Source: CAWFSE01 sp963697565
GTDB lineage: Bacteria > Actinomycetota > Actinomycetes > CAVWCF01
Length of the DNA stretch: 64,000 nucleotides
Direction: 5' to 3'
Assembly (NCBI GenBank): GCA_963697565.1
Contig: CAVOOM010000008.1
Span: forward strand, 757,011-821,010
Shown here: positions 63,904-64,000 of the stretch, piece by piece
How positions within the stretch are numbered: position 1 is the first letter of the stretch
Layout of the letters: each line of letters opens with the position of its first letter
Position numbers and translations under genes: made by a program
Notes under the pieces: generated by a model
What the model saw: the letters and a program-made list of their open reading frames with translations, nothing else
Told to the model about the DNA's origin: nothing
The model's database searches: none

Positions 63904-64000
63904 GTGGCCCGCGAGGAGCGCGTACGCGCGGACGGCACCGTCGAATGCCTGGTCAACGACCGGGCGGTCGCCACATCGGCGCCCGCCAGCGCGGTGGCCC
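63904..64000 (+). CDS. Partial ORF at window end
   Basis: From GTG 63904 the frame reads AREERVRADGTVECLVNDRA and continues open to the window end (32 codons). Too short to identify; codon usage is typical for the window. Confidence 0.4.
   Translation, partial: MAREERVRADGTVECLVNDRAVATSAPASAVA

Overview
The window is a high-GC actinobacterial (Actinomycetota) chromosome segment. Supporting signs are the strong G/C bias at third codon positions, many leaderless genes with a TANNNT -10 box 6-7 nt before the start codon, a SAM-IV riboswitch ahead of metY-metX, an actinobacterial principal sigma factor with an Ala/Lys/Pro-rich N-terminus, DUF4192 and DUF6318-like proteins, and a LAXTG-type sorting signal. 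I cannot assign a genus. No rRNA, tRNA, CRISPR array, transposase or integrase was seen.

Layout. 0-6 kb: a membrane-anchored protein with a short exact repeat (cut by the window edge), an orphan DUF1156 DNA methylase and a large LAXTG-anchored DUF11 surface protein. 6-15.5 kb: flavodoxin, CDF metal exporter, heliorhodopsin, VOC protein, DUF4192 protein, a TerC protein under a yybP-ykoY (Mn2+) riboswitch, a Usp-like/GreA fusion, a small winged-helix protein, a patatin/PlsC lipid pair and a YciO-type protein. 15.5-24 kb: SAM-IV riboswitch-metY-metX, two secreted proteins, an SDR, a Usp, an HhH-GPD repair protein and sigA. 24-35.5 kb: an accessory stretch with broken and duplicated pieces: lipoproteins, a repeated sigA tail, two convergent homocysteine S-methyltransferase-like genes, a VOC gene in pieces, a PaiB-like protein, an AT-richer cassette of three unrecognised or half-recognised genes, a quinone-oxidoreductase-like gene and a PEP-mutase-like remnant. 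36-47.2 kb: a roughly 5.6-kb four-gene cassette present twice in tandem (DUF1269-arylsulfatase fusion, radical-SAM sulfatase maturase, DUF1269 protein, LURP-one-related protein). 47-64 kb: two SPFH proteins, a beta-propeller lipoprotein, three PAP2-type phosphatases/lipid synthases, an alkaline-phosphatase-like and an EEP phosphodiesterase, a second patatin, a GH13 enzyme, a CPBP protease and several membrane proteins.

How genes work together. In the duplicated cassette the maturase would convert the CSPTR cysteine of the neighbouring sulfatase to formylglycine, and the divergently transcribed DUF1269 and LURP-one genes form the second arm. MetX and MetY catalyse successive steps of methionine/homocysteine synthesis under SAM control. 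The 51-60 kb stretch is rich in enzymes that would cut or transfer phosphorylated lipid headgroups.

Caution on sequence quality. Many genes are interrupted by single-base indels, often in C or G runs. Three lie in the N-terminal part of sigA, an essential gene, and the two cassette copies never share an indel in the same place. Many of these breaks are therefore probably residual sequencing errors, and coordinates of interrupted genes are given for the whole reconstructed gene. Intervals 9-21.8 kb and 51.2-60.9 kb look nearly free of such breaks.
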